Of a stretch of DNA of 64,000 bases, positions 8,689 to 16,903 are shown piece by piece (within the stretch, counting starts at the first letter, position 1; every line of letters begins with the position of its first letter). The stretch spans positions 434,001-498,000 of the forward strand of contig MKVM01000003.1 in assembly GCA_001898835.1 (NCBI GenBank), read 5' to 3'. Below the pieces are notes generated by a model that made no database searches, was not told where the DNA came from, and saw only the letters and a list, made by a program, of their open reading frames with translations. Origin of the DNA: Micrococcales bacterium 72-143 (lineage in GTDB: Bacteria; Actinomycetota; Actinomycetes; Actinomycetales; Microbacteriaceae). The position numbers and the translations under genes are program-made.

Positions 8689-11600
8689 CCTCGGCGGCGG
8701 CCCGCCTGGCGGCCCGGCGCTCCCGTGCGCCCTCGACGAGCGTGTAGAGCGACGGCAGCACGACGAGCGTCAGCACGGTCGAGGAGATGAGGCCGCCGAT
8801 GACGACGATCGCGAGCGGCTGCGAGATGAAGCCGCTGTGCCCGGTGAGCCCCACCGCCATCGGCACGAGGGCGAAGATCGTCGCGAGCGCCGTCATGAGG
8901 ATGGGCCGCAGACGCCGGGAGGCGCCGTGCACGACCGCGTCGACCACGCCCATCCCGCGTTCGCGGTACTGGTTGACGAGGTCGACGAGCACGATCGCGT
9001 TCGTCACGACGATGCCGATGAGCATGAGCAGGCCGATGATCGAGGCGACGCCGAGCGGGATGCCGGAGGCCAGCTGCAGCAGGATCGCGCCGGTCGCCGC
9101 GAACGGCACCGACACGAGCAGCAGCAGCGGCTGGCGGAGGCTGCGGAACGTCGCAACCATGACGGTGTAGACGATGAGGATGGCCGCGAGCAGCGCGAGG
9201 CCGAGCTGGCTGAAGGCGTCCTGCTGGTCGGCGGTCACGCCGCCGATGGTCGCGGTGACGCCGTCGGGCAGCTCGAGGGCGTCGAGCTCGGACTGGACCG
9301 ACGCGGACGCCGTGCCGATGTCGGCGGTGTCGGGCGTGATCGAGACGGTCGCCGTGCGCACCCCGCGCTGGGTGGAGATCGATGCGGGGCCGTCGACCTC
9401 CTCGACGGTGGCGAGCTCGCTGAGCGGCTGGGGACCGGCGAGGGTCGGGATCGTGAACGCGCGCAGCTCGTCGACCGTGGTCGGGGCCGCCGGGTTGTCG
9501 ATGTAGACGGAGAGCGTGCTGCCGTCGAGCTCGACGGAGCCGATCGAGGCGGGCAGCATCGCCTCCGCCACGATCCCGCCGACGGCCACCTCCGAGAGCC
9601 CGACCGCCGCGGCCTTCGCCCGGTCGACCTGGATGGCGATGTAGGGCTGCGTCTCGGAGAGGTTCGACTCCACCTGCTGTGAGACGTCGAGCTTCTTCAT
9701 CGCCGCGACGATCTGGTCGTTCGCCTTCTGCAGTGCACCCGCGTCGGGCGCGGTCACCTTGATCGCGATGTCGTTCGAGAACCCTCCGCCGCCGGAGCCG
9801 GACGACACGGAGACCTGCCCCACCTCATCCGCGTCGAGGCCGTCGATGACGTGCTGCACCTTGCTGCGCAGCGCGTCCTGATCGACGGACTCGTCGGTCG
9901 TGATGGAGAAGGTGGTGGAGCCGCCGCCGCCGAAGATCGCGGCGAGCGCCGAGCCGGAGCCGCCCGATCCGACCGAGACCTGCACGGTGTCGAGCCCGTC
10001 GACGTCGTCGAGAGCGCCCTCGAGCTTCTTCGCGGCGGCGTCCTTCGCGTCGAGGCTCGTGCCGGCGGGCATGGTCTGCTGGATGGTCAGGGTGTTCTGC
10101 CCCGAGCCGCCGACGAAGTTGGTGGGCACGAGGGGGGTGAGGGCGAGGGTGCCCACCAGCACGAGCAGTGCCGCGACGATGGTGACGGCGGGGTGCGCGA
10201 CGGTCCACTTGATGACCGGCAGGTAGCCCCTCTGCAGGGCGGACGGATGCTCGAGCTCGTCGACCGGATGCGCCGCGTCGGCCTCGGTGGCGTCGTGCGC
10301 GTGGTGCGGCTTGACCTTGAGGAACCAGTAGGCCAGCACCGGCACGATCGTGAGCGCGACGAAGAGCGAGGCGAGCAGCGCGATCGTCACGGTGAGGGCG
10401 AAGGGGCGGAACAGCTCGCCCGTGATGTCGCCGACGAGAGCGATCGGCAGGAACACCGCAACCGTGGTGACCGTGGAGGCGGTGATCGCGGTGGCGACCT
10501 CCTTCACCCCCGCGAGGATGGCGGCCTTCTTCTCCTCGCCGAGGCCCAGGTGTCTCTTGATGTTCTCGATGACGACGATGGAGTCGTCGACGACGCGGCC
10601 GATGGCGATCGTGAGCGCACCGAGGGTGAGCACGTTGAGCGAGTAGCCCGTGGCGAGCATCGCGACGAAGGTGATGAGCACCGACACGGGGATGGAGATC
10701 GCGGCGACGAGGGTGGAGCGGATCGACAGCAGGAAGACGAAGATCACGACCACGGCGAAGCCGAGGCCGAGCAGTCCCTCGGTGGCGAGCGAGTTGATGG
10801 AGCGCTCGATGAAGGGCGCCTGGTCGAAGACGACGGTGAACTTCGTGTCGCCGCCGAGCTGGGTCGCGAGGGCGTCGAGCTCGTCGTTCACGGCGCGGGA
10901 CACCTCGACCGTGTTCCCGGCCGGGGTCTTGGTGATCGCGATGGTGAGCGAGGGCTCGCCGTTGACCCGCGAGATGCCGGTGATGGGGTTGTCGACGATC
11001 TGCACCTCGGCGACGTCGCCGATCGTGGCGGGGGCGCCGCCCTGCAGGGGCAGCCCCTGGAGCGTCTCGACGGAGTCGATCTTGACGCCCGCCTGCACGG
11101 TGAGGGTCTTGTCACCCTCGTCGACGGTGCCGGCGGCGATGAGGATGCCGTTGGCCTTGAGCGCGTCGCGGATCGCCTGGGTGCTGAGGCCGTCGGCGGC
11201 GAGCGCCGCCGCATCCGGGGTGATCGTGATGCGCTGGCCGGTGGCGCCGTAGACGGTCGCCGCGCTCACCCCGTCGAGCTGCTCGATGGCGGGCTTCGTG
11301 AGGGTCTCGAGGCGGGAGGCCAGCTCGGCCGGCTCGAGGTTGCTCGTGACGGCGAGCTGCACGACCGGGAAGTCGCCGATCGAGAAGGTGACCACCTGCG
11401 GGTCGACCGCGGACGGCAGCTGCGACTGGATGCGTCCGATCGCGAGCTCCACCTTCTGCTCGGCACGCGTCAGGTCGGTGCCGTAGGCGAAGCTCGCCTG
11501 CACCGTGGAGATGCCGGCCGAGCTGGTGGCGGAGGTGGAGTCGAGCCCCTCGACGCCCTGGATGGCGGTCTCGATCGGCGTCGAGACGTCGTTCTCGACC

Positions 11601-11776
11601 ACCGCGGGGCTCGCGCCCGGGTAGGTGGTGACGATGGTGACGTTCGGCAGGGTGAGCGAGGGGAACAGCTCGAGCTTGAGCGCGGTGAGCGCGTAGCCGC
11701 CGAACAGGGCAACCACGATCGTGAGCAGGGCGATGAGCGCGCGGTTGCGCAGGCTGAACACGGAGAGCAGTGACAC
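8672..11776 (-). CDS. RND (AcrB/HAE1-type) efflux permease
   Basis: A 1034-residue proton-driven efflux pump with AcrB organisation: helix 1 (about 12-34), a large extracytoplasmic loop, helices 2-6, an extended central segment, helix 7, a second large loop and helices 8-12. The paired proton-relay aspartates are in GRVVDDSIVV (Asp397-Asp398). The second loop carries Gly/Ser-rich stretches (SVGSGGSGSA, SSGSGGGGF). In Gram-negatives such pumps work with a periplasmic adaptor and TolC; no adaptor gene is adjacent and a monoderm needs no TolC, so it probably acts alone across the membrane. The start is GTG at 11776. The unconserved loops may recruit other surface proteins. Confidence 0.92.
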   Translation of the reverse strand: MSLLSVFSLRNRALIALLTIVVALFGGYALTALKLELFPSLTLPNVTIVTTYPGASPAVVENDVSTPIETAIQGVEGLDSTSATSSAGISTVQASFAYGTDLTRAEQKVELAIGRIQSQLPSAVDPQVVTFSIGDFPVVQLAVTSNLEPAELASRLETLTKPAIEQLDGVSAATVYGATGQRITITPDAAALAADGLSTQAIRDALKANGILIAAGTVDEGDKTLTVQAGVKIDSVETLQGLPLQGGAPATIGDVAEVQIVDNPITGISRVNGEPSLTIAITKTPAGNTVEVSRAVNDELDALATQLGGDTKFTVVFDQAPFIERSINSLATEGLLGLGFAVVVIFVFLLSIRSTLVAAISIPVSVLITFVAMLATGYSLNVLTLGALTIAIGRVVDDSIVVIENIKRHLGLGEEKKAAILAGVKEVATAITASTVTTVAVFLPIALVGDITGELFRPFALTVTIALLASLFVALTIVPVLAYWFLKVKPHHAHDATEADAAHPVDELEHPSALQRGYLPVIKWTVAHPAVTIVAALLVLVGTLALTPLVPTNFVGGSGQNTLTIQQTMPAGTSLDAKDAAAKKLEGALDDVDGLDTVQVSVGSGGSGSALAAIFGGGGSTTFSITTDESVDQDALRSKVQHVIDGLDADEVGQVSVSSGSGGGGFSNDIAIKVTAPDAGALQKANDQIVAAMKKLDVSQQVESNLSETQPYIAIQVDRAKAAAVGLSEVAVGGIVAEAMLPASIGSVELDGSTLSVYIDNPAAPTTVDELRAFTIPTLAGPQPLSELATVEEVDGPASISTQRGVRTATVSITPDTADIGTASASVQSELDALELPDGVTATIGGVTADQQDAFSQLGLALLAAILIVYTVMVATFRSLRQPLLLLVSVPFAATGAILLQLASGIPLGVASIIGLLMLIGIVVTNAIVLVDLVNQYRERGMGVVDAVVHGASRRLRPILMTALATIFALVPMAVGLTGHSGFISQPLAIVVIGGLISSTVLTLVVLPSLYTLVEGARERRAARRAAAEVTPAR

Positions 11777-11901
11777 GGTTCCCCCGGGATGTGGGTGCTG
11801 GATGCCGCTTCCGCGGCGGGGCGGCGCACGGCCCCGTGCACTGCCTCAGTATCCCAGCACCGCCGACCGCCTACCTTCCAATCCCCTGAAGGCCGGGCCA
11901 T

Positions 11902-11971
11902 CCCCCGCGAGTAGTCGTATTCCGGGCTCTATCCGGGCGATTGAGGGCCGAAATACGACTACTCGCGGGGG
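11902..11971. repeat. 20-bp perfect palindrome with 30-nt spacer
   Basis: CCCCCGCGAGTAGTCGTATT at 11902-11921 is perfectly inverted at 11952-11971. The 30-nt spacer contains its own CCGGGCTCTATCCGGG. It starts 12 nt downstream of the MocR gene's stop codon (minus strand) and could terminate that transcript, but the long spacer and AT-containing arms resemble the other intergenic palindromes of this window more than a classic terminator. Confidence 0.7.
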
Positions 11972-11982
11972 GTGGGGATGGG

Positions 11983-13398
11983 TCAGACCACGTGGGCGAG
12001 GTTCGCGTCGTCGAGGCGGAGGCCGCGACGGGTCACCGAGTGCCAGGCGGCGGCGAGCGCGTCGACGCCGCGGTCGAGCTGATCGGCGGGCATGCCGAAG
12101 GGGATGCGCAGGAAGCGCTCGAACACCCCGTCGAGCCCGAAGCGCGGGCCGGCGCCGATCACGAGCCCCTCGGTGCGGGCGGCGAGCGCGAGCTGCGAGC
12201 TGAGCGGCGCGCCGATGTTCACCCACGCGACGATCCCGCCCTCGACGTGCGGCATCCGCCAGTCGGGAAGCTGCTGCCGGATGCGCTTCGCGAGGTGGTC
12301 GCGCCCCTGGCGCAGGTACGCCCGGCGCCCGGCGAGGATCTGCTCGTAGTCGGGCACGAGCTCGGCGACGACGAGCTGGTCGAGGATCGGCGTGCCGAGG
12401 TCGCTCGCGAAGCGCACCCGCGCCATCCGCTGGATGAGCTCGCGTTCGGCGCGCACCCACCCGATGCGCAGGCCGCCCCAGATCGACTTGCCGACGGACC
12501 CGATGACGACGACCCCGGGCGTCACCGGGAATGGGGCGGGGCGGGGCTGCCCGTCGAGGCCCAGGCCGGTCATGGTCTCGTCGATGACGAGGGTGGTGCC
12601 CTCGCGGGCGGCGAGCTCGACGACGCTCGCGCGGGTCGCGTCGTCCATGGTGCGCCCCGTGGGGTTGTGGAACTCGGGCATGAGGTAGGCGAGGGTCGGG
12701 CTCGTGCGCTGGAACGCCTGCTCGAGGCCCGCCGGGTCCCAGCCCTCGCCGGTCGTCACGGCGACGGGCACGAGCCGCGCCCCCGCGGCCTTGAGCGCCT
12801 CGAAGGCGTGCGGGTAGCCGGGCGACTCGACGATCGCGCGGTCGCCCCGACCGAGCAGCGTGCGGGCGACGAGGTGGATGGCGGACTGCGCCCCGACGGT
12901 GATCATGAGCTGTTCGGGGTCGGTCGGCAGCCCCCGCTCCGTGTATCGGTCGGCGATCGCGCGACGCAGCACGAGCAGCCCGAACGGGTCGAAACCGCTG
13001 TCGGCGAGGAAGCTCGGCAGCCGGTCGGCGGCGACGACGGCGGCGTCCGCGACGGCGGGCATCGCGGGGAGCGACGCCTTGGAGAAGTCGAGGGGCGCAT
13101 CCGTCAGGAGATCGAGGTCGATGGAGCCGTCCTGCGGGAGGCGCGCGGTGCTGCCGGAGCCCCGCACGCTCTCGAGGTAGCCGGTGTCGCGCAGCTCGGC
13201 GTAGGCGGCGGAGACGGTGGTGCGGCTGAGCCCGAGATGGGATGCGAGCTCGCGCTCGGCGGGGAGGCGGGTGCCGAGCGGGATGCGCCCGTCGAGCACG
13301 AGCAGCCGGATGCGGTCGGCGAGCGCGAGGTAGGCGGGGCCGCTTCCGCGCCAATCCACCATGAGCAATGCCAATGCGCGCGCCGAGAGGGTGTTCAT
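11983..13398 (-). CDS. MocR-type regulator (GntR HTH fused to aminotransferase)
   Basis: A 471-residue fusion. An N-terminal GntR winged helix (about 20-90: GTRLPAERELASHLGLSRTTVSAAYAEL) is followed by a class I aminotransferase-like domain. The PLP-binding Lys lies in GSVGKSIWGGLR (Lys304), so the protein probably senses PLP or an amine or amino acid. It is divergent from the YczE-type membrane gene, and the 25-bp palindrome between them (13416-13440) is its likely operator. The MocR-YczE pairing is also seen in Bacillus (ycxD-yczE), which suggests it controls the transporter-like neighbour. Confidence 0.9.
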   Translation of the reverse strand: MNTLSARALALLMVDWRGSGPAYLALADRIRLLVLDGRIPLGTRLPAERELASHLGLSRTTVSAAYAELRDTGYLESVRGSGSTARLPQDGSIDLDLLTDAPLDFSKASLPAMPAVADAAVVAADRLPSFLADSGFDPFGLLVLRRAIADRYTERGLPTDPEQLMITVGAQSAIHLVARTLLGRGDRAIVESPGYPHAFEALKAAGARLVPVAVTTGEGWDPAGLEQAFQRTSPTLAYLMPEFHNPTGRTMDDATRASVVELAAREGTTLVIDETMTGLGLDGQPRPAPFPVTPGVVVIGSVGKSIWGGLRIGWVRAERELIQRMARVRFASDLGTPILDQLVVAELVPDYEQILAGRRAYLRQGRDHLAKRIRQQLPDWRMPHVEGGIVAWVNIGAPLSSQLALAARTEGLVIGAGPRFGLDGVFERFLRIPFGMPADQLDRGVDALAAAWHSVTRRGLRLDDANLAHVV

Positions 13399-13415
13399 GC
13401 GGCCAGTGTAGCCGG

Positions 13416-13440
13416 ATTGGACTCTTGTTCAAGGGCCAAT
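13416..13440. promoter_or_regulatory. Probable MocR operator
   Basis: ATTGGACTCTTG (13416-13427) faces TCAAGGGCCAAT (13429-13440): an ATTGG-x-C-x-CTT palindrome with matching ends in the 62-nt divergent gap. Its place between a MocR regulator and its divergent partner, and its ATTGG/CCAAT ends, fit a regulator site covering both promoters. The regulator assignment is inferred from position. Confidence 0.7.
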
Positions 13441-13460
13441 TCTTCGATGGACTGCTCATC

Positions 13461-14108
13461 GTGACCCCGCCCATCCTCTGGACCCGCCGCATCGCGCAGC
13501 TGCTCGTCGGCCTGTTCCTCTACGGAATCGCCATCGCCGCGATGGTGCGCGCCGGCATCGGCGTGGGGCCGTGGGACGTGCTCACGCAGGGGATCGTCGC
13601 CCAGACCGGTATCTCCTTCGGCGTCGTCGTCATCGCGGTCGGCGCGATCGTGCTGCTGCTGTGGATCCCCATCCGCCAGAAGCCCGGGGTCGGGACGGTG
13701 CTCAACATCCTGCTCATCGGGCCGGCCGCCGACCTCGGCCTGGCCGTCATCCCGCAGCAGCACGAGTGGTGGCTGCAGGGCCTGCTCTTCGCCGGCGGGC
13801 TCGTGCTGCTCGCCGTCGCGACCGGCCTCTACGTCGGCGCCCGGCTCGGGCCCGGCCCCCGCGACGGGCTCATGACCGGCATCAACGCCCGGTGGGGCTG
13901 GCCGATCTGGGCGGTGCGCACCGGGATCGAGGTGACCGTGCTCGCGGTCGGCTGGCTGCTCGGCGGCCAGGTCGGCATCGGAACCGTCGCGTTCGCGCTG
14001 CTCATCGGCCCCATGGTCGGCGTGACCCTCCCCTTCTTCCGCGTTCCCGAGGCGCCAGCGCCGGAGTCGCGCACCGGCACGACGTCCGCGGAGGAGGTGA
14101 CCGCATGA
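13461..14108 (+). CDS. yczE: YczE/YitT-type integral membrane protein
   Basis: A 215-residue protein with five to six membrane segments. Near the N-terminus is the family hallmark GIGVGPWDVLTQGI, and later GARLGPGPRDGLMTGI. Function is unproven; membership of small-molecule or vitamin-related transport systems is suspected because the family is found beside MocR regulators, as here. I chose GTG at 13461, just before the first helix. A TTG at 13425 would place translation inside the operator palindrome. The stop overlaps the ATG of a tiny membrane protein (ATGA). Confidence 0.85.
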   Translation: MTPPILWTRRIAQLLVGLFLYGIAIAAMVRAGIGVGPWDVLTQGIVAQTGISFGVVVIAVGAIVLLLWIPIRQKPGVGTVLNILLIGPAADLGLAVIPQQHEWWLQGLLFAGGLVLLAVATGLYVGARLGPGPRDGLMTGINARWGWPIWAVRTGIEVTVLAVGWLLGGQVGIGTVAFALLIGPMVGVTLPFFRVPEAPAPESRTGTTSAEEVTA

Positions 14109-14209
14109 CGCTCCTCATGTTCGCGCTCGCCGCGCTCGCCCTCTGGGGTGCCGTGGCGACCGTCGTCGCCGTCGTCCGCAACGGACGCGGCGCGCGGCAG
14201 CCGCAGTAG
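14105..14209 (+). CDS. 34-residue single-pass membrane protein
   Basis: A very small ORF: one hydrophobic helix (MTLLMFALAALALWGAVATV), then VAVVRNGRGARQPQ with a basic tail, which predicts an inside C-terminus. Its ATG overlaps the yczE stop (ATGA) and a GGAGG site sits 8 nt before it within the end of yczE, so translation is plausible and coupled. Small single-helix subunits of this type assist some transporters (MetS with MetP is an example), but similarity to MetS is not clear enough to assign it. A strong hairpin follows directly. Confidence 0.65.
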   Translation: MTLLMFALAALALWGAVATVVAVVRNGRGARQPQ

Positions 14210-14210
14210 T

Positions 14211-14254
14211 GCGACGCCCCAGCATCCGGGTGAAGACGGATGCGGGGGCGTCGC
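14211..14254 (+). terminator. Strong hairpin terminator
   Basis: An 18-nt arm at 14211-14228 pairs with 14237-14254 (one mismatch) around an 8-nt loop. It begins 1 nt after the stop of the small membrane ORF and separates it from the convergent MerR gene. Both arms contain the window's favoured GCATCC/GGATGC hexamer. Confidence 0.75.
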
Positions 14255-14292
14255 GGGCACGTCGCCCGCCTCGGGCGTCGGTCCCTGAACCG

Positions 14293-15036
14293 CTAGAGGT
14301 GCGCCTCCGCATATACGCGCAGCGCGTCGCGCACGAAGGCCGCGCCCTCGGGCCCGCCGTAGTTGGCCGCGAAGCGCGGGTCGGCGACGTACATCTCGCC
14401 GAGGCCCGTGACGTACTCCTTCACGACGCCAGGGGTGCCCGGGATGCCGGCGAGCCACTCCACGTGCCGCCGCGCGAGCTCCTGCGCCTCGCCCGCATCC
14501 GGTGCGATGCCGGATGCGGCGGTGGCCTGCCAGTCGGCGCCGAGCTGCGCCGTGCGCGCCTGCCACTCGGCCCGCTCGGTGTCGCTCATGCCGCGCCACC
14601 ACGCGTCGGACCTCGCGTACGCGTCCTTGCCCCAGCGGGTCTCGACCTCCTCGCGGTACCGCGTGTGGTCGAAGCCGTCGAACATGTCCTCTGCCATCGG
14701 TTCCTCACCTCCCTCCAGTGCCTCGATGGTCGACTCGACGCTGGCGATCTGCCGCTCGAGCCTGGTCTGCTCCTGCCGCAGCCACTCGCGGTGGGCGAGC
14801 AGCGCGTGCACGTCGTCGGTCTGGCCGTCGAGCACGGCGGCGATCGCGGGGAGGCCGAGCCCCAGCTCGCGCAGCAGCAGCACGCGCTGCAGTCGCACGA
14901 GGGCGTCGGCGTCGTAGTGACGGATGCCGCCGGCTCCGACGCGGCTCGGCCGCACGAGTCCGATGTCGTCGTAGTGCCGCAGGGTGCGGCTCGTGACGCC
15001 GGTGAGCCGGGCGACCTCCTGGATCGTGCGCTCCAT
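14293..15036 (-). CDS. TipAL-like MerR family regulator
   Basis: A 247-residue regulator. The N-terminal MerR winged helix (TIQEVARLTGVTSRTLRHYDDIGL, residues 4-27) is followed by a dimerisation coiled coil (about 78-108). The TipAS ligand-binding domain (about 115-245) has the typical FDHTRYREEVETRWG and a conserved AWWRG. TipAL in Streptomyces binds thiopeptide antibiotics and activates its own promoter; ligand and targets here are unknown. The ATG at 15036 has AAGGAGC 6-7 nt upstream. Translation from internal starts such as MAEDMFDGF (near residue 113) could yield a TipAS-only product, as known for tipA; that is an inference. Confidence 0.9.
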   Translation of the reverse strand: MERTIQEVARLTGVTSRTLRHYDDIGLVRPSRVGAGGIRHYDADALVRLQRVLLLRELGLGLPAIAAVLDGQTDDVHALLAHREWLRQEQTRLERQIASVESTIEALEGGEEPMAEDMFDGFDHTRYREEVETRWGKDAYARSDAWWRGMSDTERAEWQARTAQLGADWQATAASGIAPDAGEAQELARRHVEWLAGIPGTPGVVKEYVTGLGEMYVADPRFAANYGGPEGAAFVRDALRVYAEAHL

Positions 15037-15153
15037 CCGCTGCTCCTTCCTCGTGCGTGTCGTGCCGCATCCGACGCTAGACATTGACGCAGCGTCAACC
15101 GCAAGCCCGCGTCGCCGCATCCGATGCCTCCGGCCTCCACATCCGCCCCCACC

Positions 15154-15247
15154 CCACCCCAGAAATGCAGGAGACCGCGCGCCCGGCGCCCAGGATGTGG
15201 CGCCCGCCGCCCGTCCCGCGAGGGTTTCTCCTGCATTTCTGGGGTGG
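15154..15247. repeat. Intergenic palindrome, 21-bp arms, 52-nt spacer
   Basis: A perfect 21-nt arm (15154-15174) ends in AGAAATGCAGGAGA and is inverted at 15227-15247. The spacer is 52 nt. The inner 15 nt of the arm and the spacer length are identical to the element at 4751-4832, while the spacer sequences differ. It lies between the MerR gene and the DUF4097-PadR operon. Confidence 0.85.
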
Positions 15248-15321
15248 AGTGGGGCGGGGCGGGGCGGATTTCCGGGGTGGGGCGGGGCGGATGAGGCGGC
15301 GCGGGTTGCGGGACGCGGAGA

Positions 15322-15359
15322 CGCGATATATCGTGAGTTCGACAAGACGCGATATATCG
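15322..15359 (+). promoter_or_regulatory. Double operator of the DUF4097-PadR operon
   Basis: Two perfect copies of the 12-bp palindrome CGCGATATATCG lie at 15322-15333 and 15348-15359, centres 26 bp apart. They sit just before the DUF4097 gene whose operon ends in a PadR regulator, so PadR autoregulation is the simplest reading. The AT-rich cores stand out in this GC-rich region and may also contain the -10 box. Confidence 0.8.
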
Positions 15360-15384
15360 CGTATGAGGATGAGGAGGAGCCGGG

Positions 15385-16185
15385 ATGGCTCAGGAGAAGT
15401 GGCTGCTCGACGGCCCCAAGACCATCGACCTCGAGAACGTGCGCCGGCTCAAGGTCGGCCTCGTCGGCGGGCACATCGACATCGTCGGGCACGACGAGCC
15501 CGGGGTGCGCGTCGAGGTGCACTCCGTCGAGGGGCGCGACCTGCTCGTGCAGCTCGACGGCGACCGCCTCGAGATCGACCACCCCCAGCTGCGCTGGGAC
15601 AACTGGATCGAGGCGTTCAAGAACTTCGGCTCGAGGATCCGCGCCGAGGTGAGCGTGCTCGTGCCGCGCGACGTGGCCGTCACGCTCGGCGTCGTCTCGG
15701 CGGATGCGCTCGTGTCCGGCCTCGAGGCCGACGCGCAGCTCAACACCGTCTCGGGCGACCTCGTCGCCGACGGCCTCACCGGAAGGCTCACCGCGAACTC
15801 GGTGAGCGGCGAGATCACGGTGCGCGACCACACCGGCCCCGTCGGCATCAACACGGTCTCGGGCGACGTCATCGCATCCGGGGCGATCGTCAAGTTCGAC
15901 GTCGACGGCGTCTCGAGCGAGGTCATGCTCGACGCGACGGGCATCCCGGACGCCGTGCACGTCAACACGGTGTCGGGTGCCGTCACCGCCCGGTTCGAGC
16001 CCGAGACGCCCGCGAGCTACACGGTGCAGACGGTCGGCGGCAAGCTGCAGCTCGACGCGCAGAGCATCACGGTCGTGAAGGGCCGCTACACCGCGCGCCA
16101 CGGCGAGCTCGACACGCGCTGGACGGATGTGCGCATCAACACGGTCGGGGGCGACGTCAGCATCCTGCACGCGGTGCGGGCATGA
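15385..16185 (+). CDS. DUF4097 family repeat (beta-helix) protein
   Basis: A 266-residue protein of short beta repeats centred on N-T/S-V-S-G-D/E (LNTVSGDLVADG, ANSVSGEITV, INTVSGDVIASG, VNTVSGAVTA, INTVGGDVSI), as in DUF4097 adhesin-like proteins. No signal peptide or membrane segment is visible, so it is probably cytosolic or peripheral. DUF4097 proteins commonly share operons with PadR regulators, often in cell-envelope stress systems, but the biochemical role is unknown. Its stop overlaps the padR start (ATGA). It is preceded by the two CGCGATATATCG operators. Confidence 0.85.
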   Translation: MAQEKWLLDGPKTIDLENVRRLKVGLVGGHIDIVGHDEPGVRVEVHSVEGRDLLVQLDGDRLEIDHPQLRWDNWIEAFKNFGSRIRAEVSVLVPRDVAVTLGVVSADALVSGLEADAQLNTVSGDLVADGLTGRLTANSVSGEITVRDHTGPVGINTVSGDVIASGAIVKFDVDGVSSEVMLDATGIPDAVHVNTVSGAVTARFEPETPASYTVQTVGGKLQLDAQSITVVKGRYTARHGELDTRWTDVRINTVGGDVSILHAVRA

Positions 16186-16802
16186 CACCCCCCGTCTTCG
16201 CCCACGGCCACCTGCGGCTGTACCTGCTGAGCCTGCTCGACGAGCAGCCGCAGCACGGCTACGAGCTCATCCAGTCGCTCGGCGACCGCTTCGGCGGCAC
16301 CTACGTGCCGAGCGCCGGCACCATCTACCCGCGGCTCGCGAAGCTGCAGGAGGAGGGGCTCGTCACCAAGGAGTCCGACGGCCGCCGCTCCGTCTACGCG
16401 ATCACGGATGCGGGCCGCGCCGAGCTCGCATCCCGCCGCGAGGAGATCGACGCGATCGAGACCGACGTCACCGACTCGGTGCGGCGGCTCGCCGACGAGG
16501 TGCGCAGCTCGGTGGGCGACGCGATGCGCTCGCTCAAGGCCGACCTCGCATCCGCCGCCCGGGACGCCCGCACGGCCCCGCAGGCCGCCGGAGTGCGGGT
16601 CGAGCCGGATGCCGACCTCCGGGGGGCGTCGCGTCAGCGCCTCCACGAGGCGGATGCGGCGCTCACCGCCTTCCGCGCGGAGCTGCGCAGCGAGCTGCGC
16701 TCGCAGTACGCGGCGGGCCGGCTCGCGGAGGACGCCGTGACGCTGCTAACGACACGCCTCGACGAGGTGCGGCGTGAGGTGACGAGGGCGCTGCGCGGGT
16801 GA
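16182..16802 (+). CDS. PadR family transcriptional regulator
   Basis: A 206-residue regulator. The PadR winged helix occupies about residues 8-85 (LRLYLLSLLDEQPQHGYELIQ, TIYPRLAKLQEEGLV, RRSVYAITDAGRAEL). A long helical, Ala/Arg-rich second half (about 90-205) looks like a dimerisation coiled coil. It probably represses its own operon through the palindromes at 15322-15359. Translation is coupled to the DUF4097 gene by a 4-nt overlap. Confidence 0.9.
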   Translation: MTPPVFAHGHLRLYLLSLLDEQPQHGYELIQSLGDRFGGTYVPSAGTIYPRLAKLQEEGLVTKESDGRRSVYAITDAGRAELASRREEIDAIETDVTDSVRRLADEVRSSVGDAMRSLKADLASAARDARTAPQAAGVRVEPDADLRGASRQRLHEADAALTAFRAELRSELRSQYAAGRLAEDAVTLLTTRLDEVRREVTRALRG

Positions 16803-16903
16803 TCGGCGGGCTGGTGTCGACGCGCGCCCGCGGCGCGACTCACCCGGCGAGCGGCGCAGCGGCCTGTTGAGCGACGCGCTCCGCTCCGCGCGCCGAAGCC
16901 CTC

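Noticed and set aside
8375-11773. Long open frames opposite the RND pump gene and opposite most other genes
   Set aside because: They are the antisense or shifted shadows of GC-rich genes: His/Arg/Asp-rich translations with no domains, while the other strand encodes complete conserved proteins.
13425-13461. TTG start for the YczE gene
   Set aside because: It would start translation inside the 25-bp operator palindrome. GTG at 13461 is directly before the conserved first helix.
14105-14209. MetS-like amino-acid importer subunit
   Set aside because: Length and one-helix layout fit, but no NSS-type transporter gene is adjacent and the sequence match is too weak, so it is annotated only as a small membrane protein.
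16803-16903. Terminator between padR and the neocarzinostatin-like gene
   Set aside because: GAGCGG and CCGCTC can pair but the arms are short and interrupted; I could not define a convincing stem.
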